Below are positions 12,801 to 23,092 of a stretch of 64,000 bases of DNA, piece after piece (the stretch's first letter is position 1; the number at the start of each line of letters is the position of its first letter). The stretch is from Pempheris klunzingeri. Taxonomy: Eukaryota; Chordata; Actinopteri; Acropomatiformes; Pempheridae. The DNA is taken from NCBI RefSeq assembly GCF_042242105.1, contig NC_092035.1, positions 7,350,477 through 7,414,476 of the forward strand. Reading direction: 5' to 3'. The translations under genes and the position numbers were made by a program. The notes under the pieces were generated by a model. That model was not told the origin of the DNA. It did not search any database and saw nothing but the letters and a program-made list of their open reading frames with translations.

Positions 12801-15800
12801 TCAACAAAGAGGCAATATTCCTCGTGGAGGCTGTTGAATATCTTAAAACACTATTATCTATAATTATCTAAGTACATTTCCATGAAAGTTCTTCCGGAAA
12901 GTTTTACGATATGAACATTATATGATAGGGGGAAGCTTGCTGAGGGTGTACTCCATCTATTACTCCACTACTCCAGGCTTTCGTGAGCGTTGATGTATTA
13001 GCTGGGAGACCGCTGTGATGTATAGGACATCAGAGAATAAAGAGCCAAGTTTGGTGATAAATGGCAGAGCTGAGAAATGGGTAATAACTACTACAGTACG
13101 CCAGCATGCATCAATACATGCATGTTTACGCATGCACACACACACACAGAGCACACTGTCACTGCTGTGCATGCGGCTTGATTTATTGCAGCAAAAACAT
13201 GCACACATATAAAGGTACACATGTGCCTGCATCCACGCAGGAGCCCACTCACACACACACACACACACACACACACAAAGGCAGAGTGATTTATTGCACT
13301 GGAAAACACCAGCAGTCCCACATGACTTTCTATCTTTAGACTGATCAGCTAAAGGAAACACATGAAGTGCAGTAAGCTGTTACCTGTGTTTTATATATCA
13401 TATAAATAATATTTACAGACAGTAATACAATATAGGATAGATAGATAGATGAAATAAGAAATGCAGTGATGCAGCAGCTGAGACTGCTGACGACAGCTCA
13501 CAGTTGCTGGTTGTCATAGTAACACAGCATCCTTTCTGATGTGACTTTTCCAGGTGCACAGCAGTCAGAGAGAGCTGATTCATCTTATCTCCCAACAAAG
13601 TCTGAGACGACTGAACCCGAGCCGTCAAAAAAATAATGAAAACTAGACTGTGAGGGAACTGTTTTGGTTGTGGTGAAAAGAAATGACTGTAGGTCGGAAA
13701 CAAGAAACTCTAAAGCCTGGTCTTTTGTCGTCAGCCATCCATCCATCCCAACCTCCTCTCTCTGTGGCCTCTACAATAAGGTCACCTGACTTTCTATGGT
13801 CGTTCTTGGAGGACAGTCTGCGACCTTAAATAACTGAGAGGTAAATGATCAACAGGATCACTGCACAGTGTCTTGTGTGTGAGTTTATGATGAGAGAAAA
13901 ATGGTGCTGTGGTTTAAAAATGTTTAGGGACACCAGTGGTTACATACCTTTGCACACTGTTTATGATGGTGACACCAGCCCAAGGATCCATTATTCTGAA
14001 GAGGAGAATAGGAGGATGACAAAGAGAGAAGCACACATTAATACGTTGGTAGCTGAATTAAGTGCAGAGGAATACATTTTAATGCTCTAATTATAGGTTA
14101 CAGAGTGTCACAGCCCAGAGGCAGGAAAAGTAATTGCAGTTTGTGAAGAGATCATCATAGAGCTCCAGAGCTCATACGTTGTACACCACAAATGCTATTT
14201 TCTGTATAAAGACAAAGTTTGTGGGGCTTGATGTCCTTCATGACTCCCTGCTGTGAGCCTGAGGCAGTTTGCTGCTCAAAAAGCGCAGAGCCAGGGTCAC
14301 TGAATTCACATGAGACAATAGAACAATAGATTTATTTTTTTTCACTCATGGTTTCTGATAGCCAACAGTGTGCTCCTAAACTAAACAAATGCTGAAAACC
14401 ATTTTATCTATCATTTCCATTTGTCTTAAATAGCTCAAGGGACAGTTAATCCACATGTGAGTGTTCGTGGCAGCAGGACAGTGTTTGTGGGACTGACTCA
14501 AAGTGAACTACAATGAGTGTGCTCATGGTAATGAAGGAACATGGTGCGACTCTGTTATCAGTCCATTAAATGGCCCGTTATCACTTGTCATCACCACCAT
14601 CAGAGTGCTTCAGACTGGGCCAACAGTAGTCCAGAACGTGCAAATTGTTACAACCAGAAGCACACCCACACCCAGCACGAGGCAAACAGATGGAGATGCA
14701 GTTTATTGTTGTACCAGAACAACAAAGACAAGGCACCAACAAACAGACACAATCAAAAAATACTTACTACTGATACTACCTGAACTCAAAAACTCTCAAC
14801 AAGATACTTACACTGACTAAATGAACTTGAGAACGCTCGACACAAGGCACAGGACAGTGTGGCACAGGACAATATATACACCAGGGAAGGGAGCACAGGT
14901 GGTACAGCAGTAACTGGCTTTGTGACAGTTAACTTACTTACTAATTTGACTTAGAACAGCTCCGATGAGTAGATGGAGAGGCGAGGAGGGCTGGGTGCAG
15001 GCAAATTACCAGTGTGGACAACAAAACTACCACCTAGACGGTCATTCGTAGCCTACCTACAGGTCCATGACCCACTGTTGGAGAGCCAGGCTATTGGCCA
15101 CAATATTTTAACAATCTGATTCATACGGGACCCACAACCCTGAAGATTTTTTACTAAGTTGCTGATGCACAGTTATTTATCATTTCGATAATGAATAGCA
15201 AGTCAGTAAATTTATATCTATGTATTTATTTCTTACAATTTGTTTTACAAAGTTAGGAAAGCAACTTTTAAGTCAAACCTGATGTTCCCTTCAGCACAGA
15301 AGAATGATCCCAGTCTCTTCCTCACAGCGAGACATACAGTTTATGAAACACTACGATCAGATAAGTACTCAAATCAGCCGATATCCAAAGCTCAGGTAGT
15401 GGAGTCAGTATCAGCACTGAAAAGTCAGATGGGTGCATCCCTGGATTATGTTAGAATTAACTGCACATCAGTATCAGCACAGATTCTGGTCCTGCAAAAC
15501 AGATGCACTACATTTCTATGCTGCTTTGGTACTGGACCTACATTGTACAATTAAAATCTAAAATCTCTCCTTTAACTTAGTTTGACACTATTTAAGGTTA
15601 AACATGGAACAGATAATAGTCTTCCATTCCATAATCTTTGTTTGTTTTCTATGTTTCTAATTTATAATAATGAGTGTTTGTTCAGTGGTATCAATTTGTC
15701 ACTTTACAATGAATGAAAAACTGCAAGAACCCTAATCATGATTGAATGAAGCATGTTGGGATTACAGACAGTCATGGCTTTTGATGGTTTGCTGACAAAG

Positions 15801-17917
15801 TTGAGAGCATGTGGCTTTGAAACACTGACATCTGCTCTGTCAATAAATAAATGGAGCGTTTCTGAGTTAAACTGTCTCCTCTGGGGTTGGGGATCGAGGG
15901 TGTTCTTCACTCTGAGCTTCCTCAAGACTAACTGAGCTGCACTTCAGCAAATCATTACACTATGCTTCAAAGGAACTATTCAGACACTAGAGTGTTTGGC
16001 CAAGCAGCTCCCAGCAGCACTGATAGTACGTACAGCAGAGATGCTGTGGCTGTCTGGGAGCCAGTTGCTATGGGTTAATACACCATATAGATTGTTTGGT
16101 TGGTGGTTGTAAAGACCACTGTACTGACCAATGAACCTAAAGGTGAGATAAACAAGCAAAAACACTCAGGCAGGCTTCGCACTGGCTAATTCATCATGGC
16201 AGCCCAATCTCAACTACACAAGTGCCTGAGGCAAGGCTGGTTACCAACCACACATCTCATTAATTGCATATTCATTTGGTAATGATGATGGGTAATAAAA
16301 TAATTTTTAGTTTTCATATCCTGTTATAGCTACCTGTGCAGTTTTACTGCCTAAGTTTTCTGTTGTTATTACACCTGCATGCTGTGTATCCTTAAATAAT
16401 TATTAGATAAATTGTGCAAAAGCAAGTTGTACATCCATGTCTGAAGACCAGTATTTATAGCTACTCTCAGTGTTAGCGTGAAAAGCCAGCAGTCATTGAA
16501 AAGGGGGAGACATGATTGCCATAAAAATAGGGACATTGGCTTACACTTTTCAACAAACTCTGAAAGTCATAATCATTTGGGGCAGCTCAAATCATCACAG
16601 CACTTCCACTGAAAGTGCTTGTTTTAGTCACCGACAGGCTCAGAAGTGTCTGACAGCATTATGAAAAGGATCCTGTAGGATTTAGGACACCAGACTCCAC
16701 TGACAAAAACAGTCATTTTAAGAACACAGTGTTGGTTTGCATGTGATATTATGTGACTTTGGTGTTTTAAAGGTGTTTCTGGTCCAAACTGACCCTTTTA
16801 AACACCAAAGTCGCATAAAGTCAACTGTTCTGCAACGTAAAATTACTGTTGTTGTCAGTGGAGTCTGGTGGCTTTGAAGAGAGTTGTTTCTCGTTTACCT
16901 TGCAGCCATTGCAGCCCCAATAATGCAGGTATCATTTAAGTGGCACAACACAAACCGGAAGCAGGTCGTATTCCCCCTGATCTGATGGGGACTGAAGGAT
17001 CAGCAGGAGCTTTGTGTGTCTTTCTCTTTAAAAGGTGTTTCTAATATTTTCCCCCAGTGAGTGAATACTGCACATCAAAAAACAGTGGTTTTAACCTTCC
17101 TGTTAAGTTTTGCATGAGCACCTTTAGTTTTAGTTTTAGGGCTTTAATTTGAGAGGAGAATCTAAAAGCTCAGCCGTGATATTTTTAATGAACATCTAGA
17201 GAAAGATGTACACGGTTGACTGCCAATATTACTCCTGGAACTTCCTCATCCCCTCTGATAGCAGCACAGAAGATAGTCGACTGAAACATTAACATTACAT
17301 CTATAACTTTTACATAATATAACTTTCACTTATTAACATAACTTTTTTCTGAGTAGACCAAAGCAATAAAATAGAGCTGCAACAGAGGCATATTGTTCCT
17401 GTGGACAGATTGTCTGTGACAGGACGGTGGGGGGGGGGGCAGGAGGACAGCTATACTGACCCCATCCCATCAGTCAGAGGGTCGGAGGGATGATCCCAGT
17501 CATGACCACCCTCAAGCCATACCACCCACATCCATGAGGTCAATGTTTCACACTTCAGTAGCCAATGATTTGACATCGGTGCTGCACAAATCTATCATTG
17601 ACTCACTTCTCCTCAATGCTGGCCACTGTTACACTGAGAATGGAGAAGGATGCATCACATATTGCCTGTCTGAGGTGCAGTTATGAAGACTTGGAGCTAA
17701 AGCCAGAAGGCGCTCACATTCTGCTTCTTAGTTTGGTGGTGGAGATGAAAGCAAACAAATATGAAGACAGCTCCACGGAGGCATTCACGAGTTTGATCTG
17801 CTTGATTTCTCCTTTTTTGTGGACTGGAGCATCATTCTGTGCAGTTAGCATTGGTCTGAATGAGAGTACAGGAGTGCTGTCCTCATCATTCTCAAGCCTG
17901 GAGCAAAGACTGGACTC

Positions 17918-17987
<70 letters not shown>

Positions 17988-18834
17988 TTGAGGGGGAGAA
18001 ATATAGTTACTGACAGGGAATCTTTATGAGCAATGTAATCTGGGTAATAAGTCTCATGATATACTCTGGTCTCTATTGGTCCAAAAGTTTGATTTAAGGG
18101 TTAATATCTGCTCTATATGAAACATGAGTGAGTGAGTGAGTGAAGTTGGGGTACAATTAAATTCAGGAGTCAGGGGAATGAGGTGGTTTCATCGAAATAT
18201 GGTACAAACATTTATCAATTAATTGCTACAGTTAAAATCTACATTCTACTTTCTGTTTTCTAGAATTATATTCCATTTACAGGCTGGATCCAGTAGTTGA
18301 ACTCAATGTATTTAAATGAAACAATTGTTAAAAATGAATTGTGTATATAAAGTATTTCTCCAGCACAATTTATACAACACATGCAGCAACTACATCCTGG
18401 ATATAACAGTATAAACACAGCCAGACATATTATGGGGAGAAAATCTCCGGAGCACTGATGGTATTAGTCTAGATATTCTTTGTATCCATGCACTTAATTA
18501 TCCCTCAAATTTCAGAAGGCCTGTTTTCCTATTATCTATTGTGGCTCTGAAATATATTCAAATTACAAATCACTTTGACTGAGCAACTTCATTTCCGAGT
18601 TGCTTCAGAGGAAGCGCAGCAGCTCAAACCCGTGCGCTCCATCTGCGTTCTTACCTGCAGCGGTGTGGAGAGCGCCGCCACGCTGTGCAGACTGAGGCAC
18701 CGCGACGCACACCTCGCCCTGGACACACTCTCCGACCAGGACTCCTCATCACTGTCCTCTGGCTGCTTCCTGGCGCGGACACCGGAGCCGAGGAGGAAAA
18801 TAATCCACAGAGACACGCTGCTCGTGGCCAGCAT
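1527..18834 (-). CDS. anos1: anosmin-1, 5' part of the gene (three exons found, gene continues off the left edge)
   Basis: Anosmin-1 is a secreted, heparan-sulfate-binding matrix glycoprotein that guides neurons and modulates FGF signalling; it has a Cys-rich box, a WAP domain and four fibronectin III domains. Three exons are visible on the minus strand: 18655-18834 (signal peptide and the start of the Cys box, [12 protein letters not shown]), 2297-2362 (CLEPCKES...CREMCE) and 1527-1749 ([14 protein letters not shown] followed by a full WAP domain). Phases agree: exon 1 ends in phase 0, the second starts and ends in phase 0, and the WAP exon ends in phase 1. All sites are AG/GT. The family has one more small exon between exon 1 and the CLEPC exon (Cys-box residues around WCQNHKQCSK); I could not find it in the 16-kb intron. 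The FnIII exons lie beyond position 1. Fish have anos1a and anos1b, and I cannot tell which this is. Confidence 0.9.
1990..2150 (+). repeat. dispersed repeat R1, copy 1
   Basis: The copy contains the signatures ccactaaaagtgcttg, ccactgacaggctc and ggatccctacagagag. The same block, diverged, recurs at 3125-3270 and 16590-16690 in the same orientation. It has no coding capacity; it looks like an old small dispersed element, perhaps a DNA-transposon fragment. Confidence 0.6.
2297..2362 (-). CDS. anos1: anos1 internal exon (Cys-rich box, CLEPC motif)
   Basis: This 66-bp exon of 22 codons starts after a pyrimidine-rich acceptor (cttccacag) and ends GAG|GTACGC. It encodes CLEPCKES...SNCREMCE, matching the second half of the anosmin Cys-rich box, with four cysteines. 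Both ends are in phase 0. Confidence 0.88.
2525..2544 (+). repeat. short telomere-like repeat (about three GGGTTA units)
   Basis: About three perfect GGGTTA units lie inside the anos1 intron. This is too short to imply a telomere fusion and may be chance or a double-strand-break repair trace. Confidence 0.6.
3125..3270 (+). repeat. dispersed repeat R1, copy 2
   Basis: Diverged copy of the block at 1990-2150: tttgaggcaa, ccactaaaag, ccactga, ggctcag and ggatccctacagag appear in the same order. It lies about 1.1 kb from copy 1, in the same direction. Confidence 0.6.
3271..5752. other. intronic sequence of anos1, nothing recognised
   Basis: AT-rich sequence with a T run at about 5110-5125 and a short TA run just before the Tc1 element. 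I see no exon with splice sites and no known domain. The missing anos1 Cys-box exon was looked for here without success. Confidence 0.4.
5755..6763 (+). mobile_element. Tc1-family (DD34E) transposon, internally deleted and truncated on the right
   Basis: The left terminal inverted repeat starts CAGTGGGGAAAATAAG after a TA at 5753-5754. Its inner part (gaattaatttgcattttatt, then tgcatgaaataag) returns inverted at about 6675-6720, but the right arm stops near 6763 without the outer 100 or so bases. The transposase start is an ORF at 6094-6255 ([20 protein letters not shown] and a helix-turn-helix, 53 aa), which runs into a deletion and a stop. The C-terminal catalytic part is at 6289-6528: QHDNDPKHT and NPIENLW give a D and an E with 34 residues between them, followed by a stop and further family sequence to about 6675. 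The copy cannot make transposase. Confidence 0.88.
6289..6528 (+). pseudogene. Tc1 transposase C-terminal fragment
   Basis: This open frame of 79 codons carries the second D ([10 protein letters not shown]) and the E ([11 protein letters not shown]) of the DD34E triad and ends at an in-frame TGA after RVAQ. The same frame then continues as recognisable transposase ([17 protein letters not shown]), so the TGA is a nonsense mutation. The first catalytic D is lost in the deletion. Confidence 0.85.
6764..9400. other. anos1 intron, no exon recognised
   Basis: Mostly unique-looking AT-rich sequence. Between about 7920 and 8335 there are several short copies of ctatttatacccaggtgcaa-type words, a small local repeat. 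Nothing protein-like is supported. Confidence 0.35.
8336..8400 (-). mobile_element. LINE 3' tip (minus strand)
   Basis: The segment agaatcagcttttattggcc followed by aagtatatgaacaca is typical of the reversed 3' end of common fish LINEs. Only some 65 bp are recognisable. Confidence 0.45.
9410..9462 (+). repeat. short CCCATCT / CCCCTCT minisatellite
   Basis: About seven tandem 7-bp units, cccatct changing to cccctct along the array. Confidence 0.8.
9737..9800 (+). repeat. compound microsatellite (GT)n(GA)n
   Basis: Uninterrupted GT repeats turn directly into about 16 GA repeats. Confidence 0.95.
9801..13130. other. anos1 intron, nothing recognised
   Basis: Short unrelated open frames only. 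There is no conserved domain and no splice-flanked exon I could support. Confidence 0.35.
13131..13277 (+). repeat. two CA microsatellites and intervening CA/CG-rich sequence
   Basis: CA runs at about 13136-13150 and 13250-13277. They produce spurious low-complexity open frames on both strands. Confidence 0.9.
13278..16587. other. anos1 intron, nothing recognised
   Basis: Includes a short GATA run near 13436-13450. No exon or known element is supported. Confidence 0.35.
16590..16690 (+). repeat. dispersed repeat R1, copy 3
   Basis: Shares ccactgaaagtgcttg, gacaggctcag, tgacagcattat and aaaggatcc with the copies at 1990 and 3125. It leads directly into the foldback at 16688. Confidence 0.6.
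16688..16870. repeat. foldback (inverted repeat) element
   Basis: The left end begins caccagactccactgac and the right end is its reverse complement (gtcagtggagtctggtg). The arms of about 85-90 bp pair imperfectly along their length: gactttggtgttttaaa on the left, tttaaacaccaaagtc on the right. There is almost no spacer. It resembles a MITE, and adjacent R1 sequence may be part of the same family. Confidence 0.75.
17919..17987 (+). repeat. long (GT)n microsatellite
   Basis: More than 30 uninterrupted GT units in anos1 intron 1. Likely length-polymorphic and able to form Z-DNA. Confidence 0.95.
18655..18834 (-). CDS. anos1: anos1 exon 1 (signal peptide and start of Cys-rich box)
   Basis: Sixty codons run from the ATG at 18834 to the donor CTGCAG|GTAAGA at 18655/18654. 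Residues 1-20 form a hydrophobic signal peptide (SLWIIFLLG). An acidic stretch follows, then [12 protein letters not shown], the conserved anosmin motif just after the signal peptide. The ATG is the only one upstream of the hydrophobic segment in this frame, and a TATA-like site lies about 85 bp further upstream. Confidence 0.9.
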
Positions 18835-18918
18835 CTTCTTCCTCGTGTATAGGAGTGCGGCTGTGAAACAAGAGGATGCAAGGGGGAGTAATCTGATGGA
18901 AGTCCACTTAAACTAGAA

Positions 18919-18925
18919 TTATATA
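18919..18925 (-). promoter_or_regulatory. candidate anos1 TATA box
   Basis: TATATAA reads on the minus strand about 85 bp upstream of the anos1 ATG, with a C-rich box (gctcctccc) just upstream. Position and spacing fit a core promoter. This is inference only. Confidence 0.4.
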
Positions 18926-21900
18926 GCCAAGGGAGGAGCTATAAGATCTAGGCGTTCACAGTCAGGGTCAGGACGCCAGGAGGCTGAGCTGTTGGCTCCC
19001 TGTGCCACAGCACCTGGTGTGATCCAGGACCCTGGACAAGTAAAACCCTCCTTTAGACTGAAAATGAAAACCTGCTAAATTTGAGATCGAACCCTTTTGA
19101 AGCCCTGCAAGCACAACCTCTTTAGGGACATTATTATTATAGATATTATACAGTCATAGAGCTGAGTCTAATCCATTTCAGCTGGTTGTTTCTCTTTAAT
19201 GCACACACACACATTATATACATATATATATGTTGCCCAAGGACACTTTGACCTGCGGACTGGAGGAGCCGATCTTCCACTAGAGGTGATATGATTCACC
19301 TGATGCCACAGAATGTGTTTCTGTAGTTCTGCGGGTCCTGTGGCAGCAGTGACACGCTCTTTTTCAATCCACCGCCCGACATGATGATACAATCATCACA
19401 TCAAACATTTCACGCATGATGAAGTATCATAAGTATGATCTTTCCATATGAGATCAGGATTGCTGCCCACAAGATCACCATTTTATGGCATTCACTTAAA
19501 GCAAAGTCTGCAGACCTTGTCATAGTCATGTGATAACTTCGTATCCCATCAGCCAGTGCTTCTTGTGTCATGAACCTTTCAGAGGTGAGGGGGCCCTTGA
19601 CCAGCTAGACTATCTATATGGATGCTGCACTCACGTGTCCATCTTTAATGGACTGTGTGAGGGTTTGATGTACTGGCCTCATTGATACACTGGGATGCTT
19701 CTGCACCATGCCTAACCAGTACAGTGCCCTTTAGTCTCAACTTCTGTCAGAGTGAGCGGTGACCTGACACTACTGTGGATCAGCTCCTGAACATGAGGAC
19801 AGATCATGTCATTACTTTACCTTGAAAAGTTCTGTGCACACATGTTGCTGGCAAAACAGTTTTCTTGGGTAACAAACGACAACAACAAAGGTCTGTTTGC
19901 TTTCAACCACATTTTATGGTCTTCCTCAGCAAACAGAGCGGGTATCATCATGCAATCTAAGTGTGGAACTACAGTTTTTTTTTCACTTTGACTCTGGTGT
20001 TCACAAACAGCTGATATTGTCTGTGTTCATACTCTTGACCAGTGTCCTTGCTTCAGTCTGTCTTCAGGGTGTACCAGTGTAGTAGGCCTTTGAGATCAGA
20101 TCATTGAGATTAGATCCAAAGTCAATACTGAATGTCTGCGCTCTAGATTGGATGTGACCATACTTTAGATCTTTTGTCTGATCATTTGAGATCATATGAA
20201 TATATATCTAATGGTGCTGCCACAATATCAGCAATACTTCTGTTATGATATTTCATACGTTTTACAGCATCCCTCCAGTGGTTTTGCAGTAAGGCCAGAT
20301 GTTATAGCTCAAGTACAAACCTTCTCACACCTCTTACTGCTCTATTACTGCAGAGGAAGCGTTTATGTTGGTAAAACTGTTATTTTAAACATGCAGGTGG
20401 AACTTTTTCCAGGAGCAGGAAAGTGTTTTCTCCTTAGTGCAAGCAATGTCAGGGGGGACACAGGCGATGTATTTTCCAGGGGATCCCAGCTGTTATGTTC
20501 ACTAGTAGCTGAAAAACAACAACATTTTTATGGATTCCTCTATTAAAGTAACCACAAACATATCTCTCCTAAGCAGGTAGGGCTCTGCTGGTTTCCTTGC
20601 CCAGGGACAGGAGAAAACATGACGTGTCGGAAACTCTGAAGAGATCCTCATCGGGTTGTCGGTTCTCTCATGCCTGGCACAAGGGGCCCCGCTTGCTGCT
20701 GGAGCATCCTGCAGTGTTAACGAGATGCCTATTTTTCCCAGCGCATTGCCTTTATAAACACACACTGTGGTGCTTGCTCTCAGGTTTTATTGTACTGTGT
20801 CTTTGGCCTAATGAGCCTTTGCAGCAAAGAGCTTTTACCTCTCTGATTTAGTGACAGAGTCAGGTTCATTACACCTCCACACATACAATCTCATAGACTA
20901 GAAGGCAATGAGGTGTACTTAGAAGCCAATAGAATTTCATGTGTTTGACCCAATTGACTGAATCCTTCTCAGTGTTGCTTGAGAAATTTACTAGAGCCCA
21001 CAACCAAAGAGCTTTCTGCTGTGCATCTGCTGAGGGTTTTCCTAAAATAGGGTGTTAATGAGGTGGGTGTCTCCAGATCTATATGGAGCTGATGCTCTGG
21101 TGGTCCACCCACAACAGGAAGGAGAAAATCCCTGTGAGCTCCTGCTGAGATTTCGACTTACTGTTCCACGAATAAAAACAACACACTATGACAGAGTAAT
21201 TGACTCATTGTGTGTGAAGTTGTGTATGCCAGTTTGCAGGGGCTTATACTGGCCTTTTTTTAAAAATGTCAAATACAGTTCAAGCACAGCATAGACTACG
21301 ATGGCAGAAGAGAGAGACAGCTCACTAAGGTGATCACTGCATGATATGAAAGCAGATCTAAGTGTAACCTTGGGACAATAGTTGAGGAGTAACCTCAGTG
21401 TGATGATGAAATAGGCTGACAGTTGTTTTCCTGCTTGAACTTATGTAAAAGCTTCATTATGATCGGGGCTCCTTTGTCTTCACAGTATCTTATACAGCTT
21501 AAGGCAAAAATCAAGATGAGTGCAGAAACGTAACACGTGCAGGCTCCTGTACCAAAATGATGTGAATCACATGTTGTGGCCTCCACAGATGAACACCTAC
21601 AGGAGACTGAAGCGACGTGTTGGACAGCGCTCTTCATCACAATCACTGAAGCATCAACTTGGAGGATATCTTTTGTAGGAGCAGTGTTCATCCCTCCTGT
21701 TCTGGAGGCGAGCGGTGGAACATCCCCATGCTAACACACCTGCACGCTGTTTGACTGACAGGTTGTTGACAATGAAGAGAACATGAAATCGTTTGAAGGG
21801 AAGTACGAGTTCCACACTGACACGGCAGCTAATCCCCTGCGTCAAGTATGAACCCAGCTTTATGTTGGTTATATTTTCAGTATTTGGTGTCAGCCGTCAC

Positions 21901-22280
21901 CTGGAATGCCACATCACTTGAAGGCACCTTATTGATTCCATTTTGGTCCTCAGATATTGATTAGGAAAAAACGTACAGCACGAGCACCATATATACAGAT
22001 ACAGCCTGGGAAGAGCACCTTTGTCACGTCTGTTCAAACAAGGCTCAGGGAGCTCTTCTACAGCAACTGATCCTGTACAAACTCTTCCAACTGTAAGCAT
22101 GCAATAGATTTAGTGTGCACAAACCATCTGATAGAACCATCATATAATAAAGAACCTAATCAAACCTAATCAAAAAAATACACACAACACAAGGCCTATA
22201 CAAATCAAACACAGTAGCAGAATTTAATAATATGAAAACAGTTGCTTTTTACTACATGTTGTGGAAAACAGGCTATAATA
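18926..22280. other. upstream of anos1, no gene recognised
   Basis: Intergenic or regulatory sequence between anos1 and the Ly6 genes. A short TA/CA-rich tract lies near 19200-19230. Open frames are short and show no family signature. Confidence 0.35.
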
Positions 22281-22284
22281 AGCT

Positions 22285-22345
22285 CACAATAAGATATTCC
22301 TTTATTAGTCCCACAACGGGGAAATTTACAATAACCACAATAGAG
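22285..22345 (-). mobile_element. Rex1-like LINE 3' tip
   Basis: aagatattcctttattagtc and ccacaacggggaaattta match, on the opposite strand, the 3' end of the LINE ending at 48592 (ttccccattgtgggataaat). Only the last 60 bases or so are present. Confidence 0.6.
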
Positions 22346-22919
22346 AAAGATCACCAATGATCTTGTGAACAATTTTGATGAAGAAGAACCTCAAACAGAC
22401 TTTCAAAGCAAATCGCCGATCGAAAATCGAGGATTATCCTGTGTGCAAGTTGAAGGAGGGCGTCACTGACGACAGTAAAAGGAAAACAGTTACTCATCTG
22501 TCCTAAGTGAGAGAGAAGTCTGCCATGAGGCCTTTTGGCTCAAGTGTTTGTAGCTTATAAATTCAGAATGCTTCCTCTAGATCCCCCCCTCCTCAGTGCA
22601 AAGAAGAGCCACGAAATGTCCAGGTCCAGATGATTTCTCCACTGTTGTTTGAGTGAACAGCAATACAATTAAAGAAAAAGTGTATGATCCTTGGTGAAAT
22701 TATAAAGGATAAGTTTGCTTTATTACAATTTGGGTCAAGTACTTATTCATAGTCTTGGTCATTGTTCCTATCACTGACAGTACGGTTGTACCAATCAAGT
22801 TAACTACTGAAAACCAGGAACATGGTGACACCTTTAAAAAGCATCCGGCACGTCAAGAGAAACAAGCAGTCAGAGAGTCGGACAGGTTATTTGGAAAAGA
22901 AAAGAAAGGCGGTCATCAC

Positions 22920-23092
22920 AGCAAGAAGGTTCCAGGTTCGACTTCATCTTTCTGGTTTCCTAGTTTGCATGTTCCCCCAGTGCTTGTCACAGTCCATTAA
23001 CTGGTGACTCTAAATTGCCCGCAGGCCTGTCTCTGCCTCTCGCCTCTCGCCCAATGTCAACTGGGATTGGCTCCAGCTCCAACCCACTATTA
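22920..23092 (+). repeat. teleost interspersed-repeat-like fragment, family unresolved
   Basis: Contains actctaaattgcccgcaggc and cgcccaatgtcaactgggat followed by tggctccag, phrases I know from common fish interspersed repeats. I cannot assign a class. Confidence 0.4.

Noticed and set aside
12960..13361. 133-codon minus-strand frame rich in CVCVC
   Set aside because: Low-complexity CA microsatellite translation without splice sites or domain.
17598..18029. 143-codon plus-strand frame
   Set aside because: The C-terminal third is a GT-repeat translation; the rest has no recognisable family and lies in the anos1 intron.
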